DNA of 64,000 nucleotides from Argyresthia goedartella (GCA_949825045.1 OX463832.1:23120552-23184551); one strand, 5' to 3'; shown: positions 52,842 through 62,977, numbered from the stretch's first letter. The notes: generated by a model from the sequence alone, not told the origin. Numbers and translations: made by a program.

Positions 52842-53057
52842 TGTGCCAGCCATCCCTTATCATCACGGACTAAAGTATCATCGAGATAAGTTATTGGCTG
52901 ACACAGAAAATCGACATCACGTACCGGTTTTGGTACATGATGATTATCGAGGACGATGTATATATAAGAAGAGTTATTTGTTAAATAAAACTAGACTGTA
53001 GCTGAGCATATTCCAAGCCTTTTATTCCGTCTCCCATAGGTTGCCACAACGTTGGCA
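52842..53057 (+). repeat. Gypsy 3' LTR
   Basis: Matches the 5' LTR, with an extra 10 bases near 52882 (gataagttattgg). Preceded by a 15-G tract. Confidence 0.85.
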
Positions 53058-53312
53058 AATCACGCCAGGTTCACTTCAAACAAATCAGCGAGAACAGCCG
53101 CACACACACAGCTACATTGCATTCCGTATAAACACTCACCGCGACACGCACACATTTCCGAATCTCGCGTCCTTCGCGTGCTACGAGACGGGGCTATGCA
53201 AGCAATGCATGCAACGAGTCAACGGTATTCGTCCGGCCGGGCGGCACGTGTTAACTTGTTTTTGTTTACAAACAAGTGTGATTTCCGCGCACAGATATTC
53301 TTATTTTGCAAG

Positions 53313-53389
53313 ATGGTTAAACATTGTGCGGTATACGGTTGCCTCAATAAGGATCTAGTATTTTTCAAAGTACCCCAAGATAAGGAAAT
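53313..53389 (+). CDS. THAP-type zinc finger, first exon
   Basis: ATG at 53313 opens 25 codons, MVKHCAVYGCLNKDLVFF then KVPQDKEM, ending two bases into a codon at donor gtgagtatc. Cys-x4-Cys right after the start and the F-x-x-(F/V)-P-x-D pattern match the N-terminal half of a THAP DNA-binding domain. It is antisense within the yellow intron. It could be a host THAP gene or a THAP-containing transposase fragment. No second exon was recognised. Confidence 0.5.
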
Positions 53390-54285
53390 GTGAGTATCCA
53401 TACCTAATAGTACCTATATATTGTTTGTAAAGTAAGTTTTAGATTTTGCATCGGTGAAAACACAAAAATGCTACTTACTTCACTAACTCTAATCGCTAAT
53501 AACTTATTGGCATACGACCTTGTGTTTACAATTAGGTAGGTAAGTATACATAAAAAGCTTTTATTTAACTTGCAGTGTATGTTGTCCTATGTAGGTATGT
53601 TTGGTCGGGTGGAATATTGCAACTTAATTTTCAAGCAGATATTTTTTTAACCGATTGAGCTGTAATTTTGCATTAATATTAACTCGGGTAACAGTCCCAG
53701 TAGGTAACTATAACTACCTATAACGTCCTATAACACCAGAGTATTTTTTGTTCAGTGATTTTATTTGTGATACGCGCATTCGTGATCGTCTAGAGGGGGG
53801 ATTTGCGGCTTGCAGGGGGGTGGAGGGGGGGGAGTTGGGTTGGGTATTCTAAAAAGATCAGGCCTGAAGCGCGCCGGGAGCGAGTTTTGCATTATGCAGT
53901 TGCGTTAGTCGCTTTTTTCACGTTAGCCTAACTTCAGACGTGATCTTTTTACAATACGCGAAGTATTCTCCCTCCAAGCGGTACTCAGAGGCAGAATACG
54001 GGGCATCAACTGTTAGTAGGTACTTGTTTTACCGTGCAGCGAGCGACGAGCGACGTCGCAACAAATCCGCACCGCAACCCGCGGCGCTAAGCGACAACCC
54101 TAGCCGTTTGAGCAAGAGTAGGTAGTTATCATGCGAACAGGGGCCTAGTGAACTTACTATTTCTTATTTATACTATGCCGAAACCGTAGTCCTATCATGC
54201 GCCTAGTTTTGTTGGTCGCGTGTACCTAAATATACGTTAAATTGACCACTGAAAAAGTCCTAATATCTTAATCTTACTAACTCAC
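53390..54285. other. Intron sequence without a gene
   Basis: AT-rich, with a G-rich patch at 53792-53840 (repeated gggggg blocks with ttggg) and an open frame at 53940-54125 that shows no domain. Confidence 0.4.
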
Positions 54286-54347
54286 CAGCGATGTTAAGAT
54301 TGCCCTGAGTAGGATCGAAGCTGAAGTAGTTGTGGGTTACCCGCCAG
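54286..54347 (-). CDS. yellow-family gene, exon 5 of those seen
   Basis: This 62-nt exon lies between acceptor attttacag and donor gtgagttag, phase 2 in and phase 1 out. It encodes SWRVTHNYFSFDPTQGNLNI, an almost textbook MRJP/Yellow motif (Trp-Arg-Val-x-His-x-x-Phe-x-Phe-Asp-Pro). Confidence 0.9.
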
Positions 54348-54796
54348 CTGTAAAATGGGAATAAATTGGAATGTCATAAGAGGAAAAATAATAAATCTGG
54401 TTAGCAGAATGCGTATTTGGTGAGCGAAAATTAAATGCTGACTAATAACAACAATAATAATAATTAATTGTTAAAAATATTAGTGTTTACATATTATAGT
54501 AAACTAGGAAGTCCATGCCTCCCAAAGTAAGAAAACCTGTATCTTGGGAGACAGTTAATGTTAGAGAAACATGTAATTTGAACTTATACGTGTTCTGTGG
54601 GATTTATCTTTAATTCTTGATGAAAGGTCCTAAAATACCCCATACCCTATCGACCGAAAATTGTGGAAAACGAGGGTTTTCCATTAGTAAGTCAAACGTA
54701 AGTTCGGCTTAATAATAGTATATTTTTTATTTCAGGTAAGGGTTACTTTACCGATTAATAGCTTAGCCTAGTGAAAAATTGCTTCGATTTTGGTAT

Positions 54797-55046
54797 AATA
54801 ATAATAATACCTTGGACACTATTTACACACATTGATCTAGCCCCAAACTAGGATTCCCTCTATCTTGGGTACTAGACAACGATACACATACTTATATATT
54901 TGTATATATATAAATAAAAGATAAACAACCATGACTAGGGTACAAACATCTGTTCTCATCAAAAAAATAATTGCCCCCACCGGGACTCGAACCCGGGACC
55001 CTTGGCTTCGAGGGCAGGGTTACTGCGGACTCGGCCATTCGCCATC
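54797..55046 (-). mobile_element. tRNA-derived SINE, copy 2
   Basis: Same sequence as copy 1 on the opposite strand, with tail (attattatta)n at 54797 and B-box inverse ggactcgaacc near 54984. The A-box region carries a substitution (gagtccgc). Confidence 0.8.
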
Positions 55047-55247
55047 GGTAAGGTTTGGAGTTATCAAATAAAGGTTTGTTTCTGTCTAATATGACTGTTT
55101 GTCCCTTTCCCCGTATTGAAGTTCTTGGAAGTAGTATTTGACATCTGTCAACAGTTGGGACAGAGCTATACACGTATGTTTAAGCGAAGCAAGGAGTAGA
55201 AGACTACAGCTACTATAGCGCAGATTAGACAAACGCTAAGTGAATGG

Positions 55248-55738
55248 CAGGGTCCACAATGAGCCTCTCGCCATGCGAGGCATGCGCGCGAGGCAAAGCC
55301 TCGGTCCCGGTCGGTCTGGACGTGCCTCGCCCGAGGCAAACACGTTCGCTGCCTCGCCCGAGCGTGCCTCGGCCCGAGCCACGCGTTGTCGGTTTTTGCC
55401 GATGCACAAAGGCGCCTCAGAACGTTTGCCGCGCGCACTCTGGACGGTCGTGTAACCTGTTTTGCCTCAGTCGGTCGTGTAAGGTTTTTGTGATGGATAA
55501 AGAGCAATGCGTTACGTTAAACTGAGCGCTCGACTGTGGCTCAGCCTCGCCGTGGCTCGGCTCGGCAGCCTCGTGCAAAAAGATTACAGACCGAGGCTGC
55601 ATCGTGAGGCAAACGCTGCGAGGCAAACGTCCGAGGCTACCTCGCGTGACGCGAGGCAAACGTCCGAGGCTACCTCGCGTGACGCGAGGCAAACGTCCGA
55701 GGCTACCTCGCGTGACGCGAGGCTCAGTGTGGACCCTG
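55248..55738. mobile_element. GC-rich hAT-type MITE
   Basis: Inverted ends cagggtccaca (55248) and tgtggaccctg (to 55738), starting CAGGG as many hAT elements do. The match extends through tgagcctcgcg. Flanks gtgaatgg and ctaatggc are a possible imperfect 8-bp duplication. The interior is rich in gaggc/gcctc and is unlike its AT-rich surroundings. No gene. Confidence 0.7.
55612..55722. repeat. 33-bp tandem repeat within the MITE
   Basis: gaggcaaacgtccgaggcta followed by cctcgcgtgacgc is repeated three times head to tail and essentially perfectly; because 33 is a multiple of 3, frames stay open in several registers. Confidence 0.85.
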
Positions 55739-55784
55739 CTAATGGCAGTTTGGATTTGGAACACCAAAGATTAAAAATTATAAG

Positions 55785-56013
55785 AATACCTTGGACACTA
55801 TTTACACACATTGATCTAGCCCCAAACTAGGATTCCCTGCATCTTGGGTACTAAATAACGATACACATACTTATATAGATAAATATAATACTTAGATAGA
55901 TAAACAACCATGACTAGGGTACAAACATCCGTTCTCATCAAACGGATATTTGCCCCCACCAGGACTCGAACCCGGGACCCTTGGCTTCGTAGGCAGGGTC
56001 ACTGCCGACTCTA
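55785..56013 (-). mobile_element. tRNA-derived SINE, copy 3
   Basis: Third copy of the SINE, minus strand, about 740 bases from copy 2 in the same orientation. It is truncated just inside its A box (ends ...gccgactct at 56013). B-box inverse ggactcgaacc is near 55962. Confidence 0.8.
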
Positions 56014-56267
56014 AAAAACAATAACCGGTTAGACTAGTGCAAAGGAGGCCTATGGGAAGGGACTTGCATACTTCTTAGATTATCTTGTAATAATATAGTA
56101 ATAAAAAGGCACTGTTTTCACTGCGAAAAAAATGTCCCTATACGTATAGTTAGGTTGTGATTGTACAGACTGGGGCCGAGCGAAGCGGAGCGAAATGAGG
56201 CGACCCCATGTTTTTTTATTAAGTCCCGCCCCAGAGTGCCTTCTTTGCTATAGTCTGATAGAATTAC

Positions 56268-56382
56268 CTGTCGTTCTCTCTAAGCGAGAAGACAATGAGT
56301 CCGTAGGTCACCAAGTCTGGTACGTACGCGAACGCGTCTCCACACGTGTCTGCGGTCACGTCCACCGTGATGGACGCCAGGC
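56268..56382 (-). CDS. yellow-family gene, exon 4 of those seen
   Basis: This 115-nt exon lies between acceptor cccgcag and donor gtaattcta, phase 1 in and phase 2 out. It encodes [20 protein letters not shown] and [18 protein letters not shown]. The series ITVD, a conserved Cys, (A/T)-F-A-Y-(V/I)-(P/S)-D and G-x-(I/L)-V is characteristic of Yellow/MRJP proteins. Confidence 0.9.
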
Positions 56383-56440
56383 CTGCGGGGCGACCATAAA
56401 CATAGGGGAACTGTTGCCATGTCCATAGGGAATACTTGTA

Positions 56441-56722
56441 CAATGTTTAAGATTACTTAAATGACGCGACTGTATGGGGTTAAGCTAGCTCAACATAGAC
56501 CTTGCTGTTATAAAATTACACACTAATTAAATTTTTCATATTTGTATTAGTTAAGCACAACCTATTTTTAAAAGAGATCTAAAAGTCAATCTGTGGGAGT
56601 TTCTACGCCCTACTTCTCCCACAGTGGTCCAATGTAGAGAATAGGCAAAAAATTACGTTTGCTAAGTGTATGTAAATATCTACAGTAATAAAGTACTTTG
56701 ACTATGACTTTGACTTTGATTT
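56441..56722 (+). mobile_element. LINE 3' end fragment (LINE G family)
   Basis: ttacttaaatgacgcgactg to the tail gactatgactttgactttg matches 60040-60336 closely. It holds only the last codons and the 3' UTR, so it is a severely 5'-truncated insertion in the yellow intron. The rest of the intron (56723-57934) shows nothing recognisable. Confidence 0.75.
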
Positions 56723-57934
56723 GGATTCCCCTAAACGCTCTGCCGGATAGTGGTAAGGTCAAAAAAACATTGCCAAGACGTCATAACTTCTAGGTTCTCG
56801 CGAGAGATCCTGACCAAATTGTGATCTTACAAATGCACTCGACACTGGAAAAATTTACCTTAAATGAGGTGCACGCCATTTATAAAAGATCATAAAATAA
56901 TACTTTGCTTCTGGCCCCGCACTAGTACACAGTACACTGTCGTGGGTACCAGAAACAGCGAAATCACACACATAAATACCCAGATCCTGGGGATTTTTTT
57001 ATTTGATGGATACGGTATACCTACGATACGTATGTGGAAACTGTCAGTACGGCCTACCTACATTCGGCACCAATCCAGAAGGGCGTCGAACACAGCGCGA
57101 TATATTCGTTCTGCCACAAACCTCCCTAGAAAGATCTCATGTATGCTGAGGGACCACACTGGATTTTTGTAGTTCCAGAACGATGACGGTTTAGTAAAAG
57201 ATCCCAAACAATTGAAATTGAAGCTTAAATTTGTAGATGAAATGCGTAGATTTTCATATCTCCGAATGTGGTAAATATAATATGATGAGCTGAACGCCAA
57301 TATTTAGTAAAGAATTTTTAAAAACCAATTATTGGAAAGTTTAATTTGTAAAAGGACATCTTTGTATGCATCTCTGTTCTACCCATGCCCCGCTTCCCCA
57401 TCTTTAGGCGGCATTCAGAGACCAAGAATCCTGACGGGGCCTGTAGGCACCTAATTGTAACCAATTAGGTGCCTACTTAGGTGCGGTGAATTAAGGTGAT
57501 ATATCGACACAATCGACACTTTTTGAAGTTATTTCTCTGTTGTTCAAAAGAAGTTCCAAGTTAAATATATTAATGTAACAGTTTTGGGACCTTTTTCTAG
57601 ATTTTGTAATAACAGAAACGCGATTGGAGGAATTTCGCTCGATAGAAATAGTTATTGAAATGAGGTCTAAATTTACACTTTTATTGATTTTCTGACAAAT
57701 GGGAATAGCGCTAAGAATTCAAAAATATTTAATTTGATGGGTTTTGACAATACCTCAATTACCTATTATAGAAATTTCCATAGCTATTTTAGTTAATTTT
57801 GTATCAATTTGAAACGGACTTTGTCATTTTTCCCCGATTCCGTCCCTCCCACACTGCGGGTCATTCCGCCTGGAGTAACGGGGACCTTTGCACGGACGAG
57901 ATATCCCCTTAAGTTGGTTTTGCTCAAGACTTAC

Positions 57935-58051
57935 CAGCCGGAGTGCCAGCGGTCACCAGGTCGGTACTCTTGAACGGGTATCTGAGGATCTGCCGGTTCG
58001 TCCTTAGATCATAGATCACGATGGCTGGAGGCTGGACTTGTCGCCTGTTGT
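57935..58051 (-). CDS. yellow-family gene, exon 3 of those seen
   Basis: This 117-nt exon lies between acceptor ctttgacag and donor gtaagtctt, phase 1 in and out. It encodes DNRRQVQPPAIVIYDLRTNR and QILRYPFKSTDLVTAGTPA. Pro-Pro-x-(I/L) followed by DL-x-T-(N/D)-x-x-(I/L)-x-R-Y is a core Yellow/MRJP motif. Confidence 0.9.
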
Positions 58052-58074
58052 CTGTCAAAGGGAGAGTAGATTTA

Positions 58075-58640
58075 GGGTTTCGTACCCAAAGGGTGACAAA
58101 CGAGACCCTATTACTAAGTCAAGTCAAGTCAAGTCAAGATCAGATTTTTATTCATAATGGCACAAAAATTGAGACTTAATGAACGTCATAACATAATCAA
58201 GCATAATATAAAATTAAGTAGGTGCCTAATTGTTACATAGTACATAATATCAGGGTGCAATGAACTGGTTTAATGCCAGATGTCGGTGTCTTGTAAAAAG
58301 TCATTAATTTTGTAGTAGGCCTTAGTGCACAAAGTGTGCTTTATACATTTTTTTAATCGAGCTTCAGTTAAGTATTTCTTGCGGATTTTTTTTGCAGAAG
58401 CGTTTTCAGTGTCCCATAAAAGAACTGCTAACTCACAGTGAGTCTGAACATTGGGAAAGAAAGTTTATGTTTATTTCTAGTTTGCACATTGTGGCGGCAA
58501 TGTTTTTAAAGCTACTGATATTTTTCCTCACATACATTATGTTTTCATAGATATATTGACAAAGCCTTTGCTGTCTGTGTGTCTGTCCATCTGTCAGTCA
58601 GCGGGCTCTATCGCTGAACCGTATAAGGTAGAAAGTTAAA
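58075..58640. repeat. gggttccgtaccc repeat, copy 3, interrupted
   Basis: 58075-58117 (ttcgtacccaaagggtg, gagaccctattactaag) and 58566-58640 (gctgtctgtgtgtctgtcc, gctgaaccgt) are adjoining parts of the family seen at 26631-27045, separated by a LINE 3' end. Confidence 0.65.
58118..58565 (-). pseudogene. LINE 3' end, LINE B family
   Basis: On the minus strand this encodes the ORF2 C-terminus, with tattttgtag-type YYKI tail near 58310, followed by a 3' UTR ending in repeats of cttga (plus strand tcaagtcaagtcaagtcaag at 58118-58138). It serves as the uninterrupted reference for LINE B at 566-3868. Confidence 0.75.
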
Positions 58641-58755
58641 GTAAAAATGTAAAACTAAAAAGAAAGGAAGAATGTCATTTTCACAGAATGTTTCTGTTGA
58701 GGCTACAGCAATAAATAATGAACGGGAAATATTAAACTGCATATCCAAAATACTG

Positions 58756-58861
58756 ATTTGCACAGCAAATATCAGGGAAAAATGCTGCGGTAGCTTAGGT
58801 GAAGGGTAAAGGGGGTGAGCGAAACGAAGGCCCCTTTATCCTTCGTGTTAGGTTGAACATG
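58756..58861 (+). repeat. gcggtagcttaggtg repeat, split by LINE G
   Basis: tgctgcggtagcttaggtga through gtgttaggttgaacatg matches 28536-28640; the sequence resumes after LINE G at about 60336 with acatgtaagaacaacaaaat. acatg is duplicated at the two borders. Confidence 0.65.
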
Positions 58862-58864
58862 GGT

Positions 58865-60336
58865 TATGGGTTATGGTTTCACTAGGGGTAAATCGACTAC
58901 GGATGCAGGTATTACCCTTGTATCTCATATTTATTCTGCATGGGAGGCCGCACAGGATGCTATCGGAGTTTTTTGCGACCTGTCGAAGGCGTTTGATTGT
59001 GTTGATCATAATACGCTATTAGTTAAATTAAATCATTACGGAGTTAGAAATAAAGCGTTGGATCTACTAAGATCATAACTAAGCAATAGAATTCAAAAGG
59101 CAGAAGTTAACGGCGTAAAATCTGATGGATCGGGTGTTAAAATTGGCGTTCCACAAGGTTCCATATTAGGCCCTTTCTTATTCCTGGTATATATTAATGA
59201 TCTGCCTTTCATGGTGGAGAAATTAACTGACATAGTGTTGTTTGCTGATGATACTTCACTGGTCTTCAAAATTGAAAGACAAAAAGGAGAATTTGATGAT
59301 GTTAATGGTGTATTGTCTTTAACCTTGAATTGGTTCACAGTTAATAATTTATTGTTAAACGCTGGTAAAACCAAGTGTATCAAATTCTCACTTCCAAATG
59401 TCAGGCAAGTTGAGACCAGTTTAGTGTTAGACAACAGCACGTTAGAATTAGTAAATGATACGAAGTTTCTTGGAATAACCATTGATAGCAAATTGCAGTG
59501 GGGACCCCACATAGATAAATTGGCTGGTAAATTAAGTTCTGCGGCTTACGCTGTTAGGAACATCAGACAAAGCACGGATGTGGCTACATCTAGGCTAGTA
59601 TATTTTAGTTACTTTCATAGTGTGATGTCCTATGGTATCTTGATGTGGGGGAAAGCAGCGGATATTCAAACTATTTTTATTTTACAGAAAAGAGCTATTC
59701 GAGCAATTTATAATTTAAAACGAACAGACTCCTTAAGAGAGCTTTTTAAAGAAATTGACATACTAACAGTAGCTAGTCAATTTATTTTCGAAAATATAAT
59801 GTATGTACGCAAGAACCTTACAACATTTTCCAAACTTAGCGATAGCTGTAATGTTTACCTAAGAAATAATCACAGACTATGTGCGCCCCGTTTTAGACTC
59901 GCGAAGGTTAGCAATTCTTTCAAGGGTCAGTGCATTCTCTACTACAATAAGATACCTCTGGAGATTTTGAAATTGCCACTTGAGCAATTTAAAAAGCATG
60001 TTAAAGCAACTTTGTCGAAAAAGGGATATTACAATGTTCAAGATTACTTAAATGACAGGACTGTATGGGGTTAATCTGGCTCAACACAGACCTTGCTGTT
60101 AATAATTTTGTAATTATTTATTCCTGCTTATTAATCATAACAATTAAATTTTTCATATTTGTATTAGTTAAGCACAACCTATTTTTAAAAGAGATCTAAA
60201 AATAAATCTGTGGTAGTTTCTATGCCCTTCTTCTCCCACAGTGGTCCAATGTAGAGAAGAGGCAAAAAATGACGTTTGCTAAGTATATGTAAATATCTAC
60301 AGTAATAAAGTTCTTTGACTATTGACTATTGACATG
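58865..60336 (+). pseudogene. LINE G, 5'-truncated ORF2
   Basis: RT starting inside GYGFTRGKSTTDAG, with FCDLSKAFDCVDH (catalytic Asp), IGVPQGSILGPFLFL, IVLFADDTSLVF (FADD pair), LNWFTVNNLLLNAGKTKCIK, FLGITIDSKLQWGPHI and the C-terminal QCILYYNKIPLEILKL, to 60074. One in-frame stop (taa at 59076) interrupts an otherwise open frame. It belongs to the same family as LINE C. The 3' UTR ends in gactattgactattgac. It lies in the intron between yellow exons 2 and 3. Confidence 0.85.
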
Positions 60337-60622
60337 TAAGAACAACAAAATAGTAGTTTATGTGACTGCTGCATAATGGAGGGCATTAAAACTCGAGAGT
60401 GGGTTTATGAAACGAGCCGAAGGCGAGTTTCATAATAATATCACTCGAGAGTAACGAATACCGCTAGGCCGGGGACGCTTCAATGACGCTTCACGCACGA
60501 TTAAAAATAAGTATGTTTAATGTTTTAAATGTCAAGTATTTTAACACTACACAGTTACTTCATAATTCTCTTTTGAGCTGCGATATGTGCTTTTTGGTGA
60601 CTTAAATAATAATGAATCTCAC

Positions 60623-60799
60623 CAGGTATCTCCAACATGCCAGTGTCCACCATCCACAGCCTCCCGCATGCATCGGCGCGCGTCCGGTACACACTGACGA
60701 GGGAAGTGCGCGCACGCAGGCTCGGGTAGGGGCGCAGCGCGGGCGAGCGGGTGCGCGCGTCGCCTCGTAGGTCGATGTAGTTCAGTGTCGCGGGAATGC
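60623..60799 (-). CDS. yellow-family gene, exon 2 of those seen
   Basis: This 177-nt exon lies between acceptor cccccccag and donor gtgagattc, phase 1 in and out. It encodes [34 protein letters not shown] and [20 protein letters not shown]. (G)-x-P-A-T-L-N-x-I, the L-x-P-Y-P-S motif and D-x-C-x-R-L-W-(V/M)-(V/L)-D-T-G are definitive for the MRJP/Yellow family. GC content is higher than in the flanks, as expected for host coding sequence. Confidence 0.95.
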
Positions 60800-60831
60800 C
60801 TGGGGGGTAGACAGAAAACAAAATATAGCGA

Positions 60832-61310
60832 ACGTCTTCGTCTTCGTCATCGCCATCGTGAGCGTCATCTCTTTAGCTATAGCGATAACTAAAGTCTTTG
60901 TCTTCGTTATCGCCATCGTGAGCGTCATCGCTATAGCTATAGCGATAACTGAAGTCTTCGTCTTCGTTATCGCCATCGTGAGCGTCATCGCTATAGCTAT
61001 AGCGATAACTAAAGTCTTCGTCTTCGTTATCGCCATCGTGAGCGTCATCGCTATAGCTATAGCGATAACTAAAGTCTTCGTCTTCGTTATCGCCATCGTG
61101 AGTGTCATCCCTATAGCTATAGCGATAACTAAAGTCTTCGTCTTCGTTATCGCCATCGTGAGCGTCATCGCTATAGCTATAGCGATAACTAAAGTCTTCG
61201 TCTTCGTTATCGCCATCGTGAGTGTCATCTCTATAGCTATAGCGATAACTAAAGTCTTCGTCTTCGTTATCGCCATCGTGAGCGTCATCGCCATAGCCAT
61301 AGCGATGGCG
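60832..61310. repeat. 60-bp minisatellite, about eight units
   Basis: Seven full units and one diverged unit of exactly 60 bp, with no indels. Most units contain the 20-bp perfect palindrome atcgctatagctatagcgat. The array ends 31 bases before the acceptor of the yellow exon at 60623-60799. Open frames on both strands (20-residue periodic) result from the period being a multiple of 3 and are not genes. Confidence 0.95.
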
Positions 61311-61661
61311 AAGCTCAAAAGGAGATTTATTATATTCTGCGCTACGGCGTAGACAACAATTTTTCTGAGCACGAGTTCTATTTCGATGACGAGTACTGTG
61401 TTTATTGATACCCGTTTTGAACCCCAACGAAAAAAAATATATTGAAGCGTCTGTCTGCTGTGTGTGTATGTCTGTCCGTGGAACCCTAGCGGCCCAACGG
61501 GTGGACGGATTTTAATACGGTAAACGGTACTTTTCTGCGATGGTTCTCAGTCATGTTTTATTAAAATCGCTTCAGTGGTTCGAAACTTAAGTAATATACC
61601 CGTTTACTTCTACTTAAGAAATCAAGTGAACCAAATCTCAAGTTATGTACCGTTTACTTAC

Positions 61662-61760
61662 CATATCGTCTTCTGGGTACAGTCACAAACAGCCTGTTGC
61701 CGACTCTCTCAACGCCCATTGGGACATTATTGTATTGGATGAAGAACTGGCCAGTCTCAT
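61662..61760 (-). CDS. yellow-family gene, first exon in window
   Basis: This 99-nt exon lies between acceptor atttcag and donor gtaagtaaa, phase 1 in and out. It encodes ETGQFFIQYNNVPMGVERVG and NRLFVTVPRRRYG. The pattern Y-N-N-(V/L)-P-(M/L)-G-(V/L) then R-L-F-V-T-V-P-R matches the start of the MRJP domain. Arg-Arg-Arg followed by Gly-Ile-Pro reminds me of the yellow-f group, but that assignment is a guess. The signal peptide exon must lie right of 64000. Yellow proteins are secreted; some act in melanin formation. Confidence 0.9.
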
Positions 61761-61770
61761 CTGAAATCGA

Positions 61771-61935
61771 CCAATGGAGAAGATTACGCAAAACTATTTG
61801 GTAGAGGGGTGTTGTGTGTTTTTTATCCATTTCAAACCCCAGATGAACGAAACTCTTTGCTTACTACTATCTACTTTGTCAGTTTTCTTCGCAATGGGGA
61901 AGATTACGCAAAACTTTTTGGTAAAGGGCACTGTA
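61771..61935. repeat. Imperfect direct repeat
   Basis: ggagaagattacgcaaaact and a following tttggtagaggg (61780) recur as ggggaagattacgcaaaact, tttggtaaaggg (61896). The interval between is about 117 bp. No gene; 61984-62319 is also without one. Confidence 0.6.
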
Positions 61936-62319
61936 TGTTGTAACACAAATAGGTTCATTCATCGGAGGTTTGTGACTTGGTAGACATTGTCAAGAGCAAC
62001 AAAGAGTTCCACCGTGAGATGCGAGTGAAGTTTTTGTATTTTCCACTTGTGCCTTGAAATTTTGAATCTCTCATCAAAGCTCTTCCGCCACATGTTTCTC
62101 TGCATTTAAACAATTGCAACCAACGTCGCCTTTTTTGTTTATAAATTTTCGTTACAATATTATGAATAACAATGAAGCACGCGCAAGAAATCGCTGAAAT
62201 CTCATAGACTTCCGCAGTCGAAGAGATGGTCAGACGACATTAGGCACAGAAATGAACAAGCGATGATCGCAGCCAACGGAGCGATGCGACGTTCGGAGGT
62301 ACGGGCTTGGCGTCACGGA

Positions 62320-62775
62320 CAGACCTTCATAACGTTATAAAATATAACGCTAAATTGTGTTATGTAACGTTATAATCAATTAGTTTCGTTATTGTAGCGC
62401 TATTATAACGTTATAATAACAAAACTTTAGGAGAAACATAACGAAATCAAAATACGTCATGAATAGAGTTATTGCGCTTTTGCCGTACGCTATGTCTGAT
62501 GTGTGTTGCTTAGGTACCTATACTACTCACGCGCGCAATGCGTAAAAAAGATGGACTATAGCGAAGGAGTGAGGGCGTGAAGGAGATGCCCTACAACGCT
62601 ATGATAACGTTATTTATAACTTTATTTTGTGCATAGCGCTACTGAATATAGCGCATTAAACTAAGATAATAACGTTATAGCCGTATAACGTTATGGAATT
62701 ATAACGTTATAAGACGCCTTCCATAGCGCTATGATGCAAAACGTTGTGAGGATAATTACGTTATATGAAGGTCTG
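62320..62775. mobile_element. MITE rich in AACGTT palindromes
   Basis: Inverted ends cagaccttcataacgttata (62320) and acgttatatgaaggtctg (to 62775). Flanks gtcacgga (62312-62319) and gttacgga (62776-62783) are an 8-bp duplication with one mismatch, as for hAT elements. The interior has about eight aacgtt, most inside ataacgttat, and three tagcgct palindromes. Confidence 0.8.
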
Positions 62776-62977
62776 GTTACGGAGCTACGGGCTCTTTTAT
62801 TTCGCGTCCAGAGTTTTTGGATCGCGACGCTGCGCGCTGATACGATCCAGGGTACGCTACGGACATAAGAACATGTGTGGACCCACCTTAAGACGGCCAT
62901 GGTAATTTTTGGGATCAGTTTAGGTTCCTAAATCAGCATAAGACGTTGTGGTACCCCCCCTGTGGCCTTATCATGTA

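Larger units (their letters stand above)
41149..53057 (+). mobile_element. Gypsy-type LTR retrotransposon, interrupted
   Basis: LTRs at 41149-41354 and 52842-53057 share start tgtgccagccatccc and end gttgccacaacgttggca. They differ by about five substitutions and one 10-bp indel. Flanks aacc / aatc may be a one-mismatch target duplication. After the 5' LTR is gtggtgaccccgacg, a probable primer-binding site. A run of 15 G (52824-52838) before the 3' LTR is the polypurine tract. It encodes gag, protease, RT, RNase H, integrase ends and a small membrane ORF. LINE E (44370-51918) is inserted in the integrase region. Confidence 0.85.

Noticed and set aside
53792..53840. G-quadruplex in the gggggg-rich patch
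   Set aside because: G runs are present but spacing is irregular, and the patch is not next to any exon or element end. I could not support a function.
55166..55830. Several overlapping frames of 60-116 codons on both strands
   Set aside because: They run through a GC-rich MITE with a 33-bp tandem repeat; the translations are low-complexity and the strands are mirror images.
60832..61310. CRISPR array
   Set aside because: There are no unique spacers: the whole 60-bp unit repeats. The genome is clearly eukaryotic.
60782..61427. Long repetitive proteins on both strands (for example DDAHDGDNEDEDFSYRYSYS repeats)
   Set aside because: The frames exist only because the minisatellite period is 60 bp with no stop in several registers. 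The array lies in an intron of the yellow gene and has no start or stop context.
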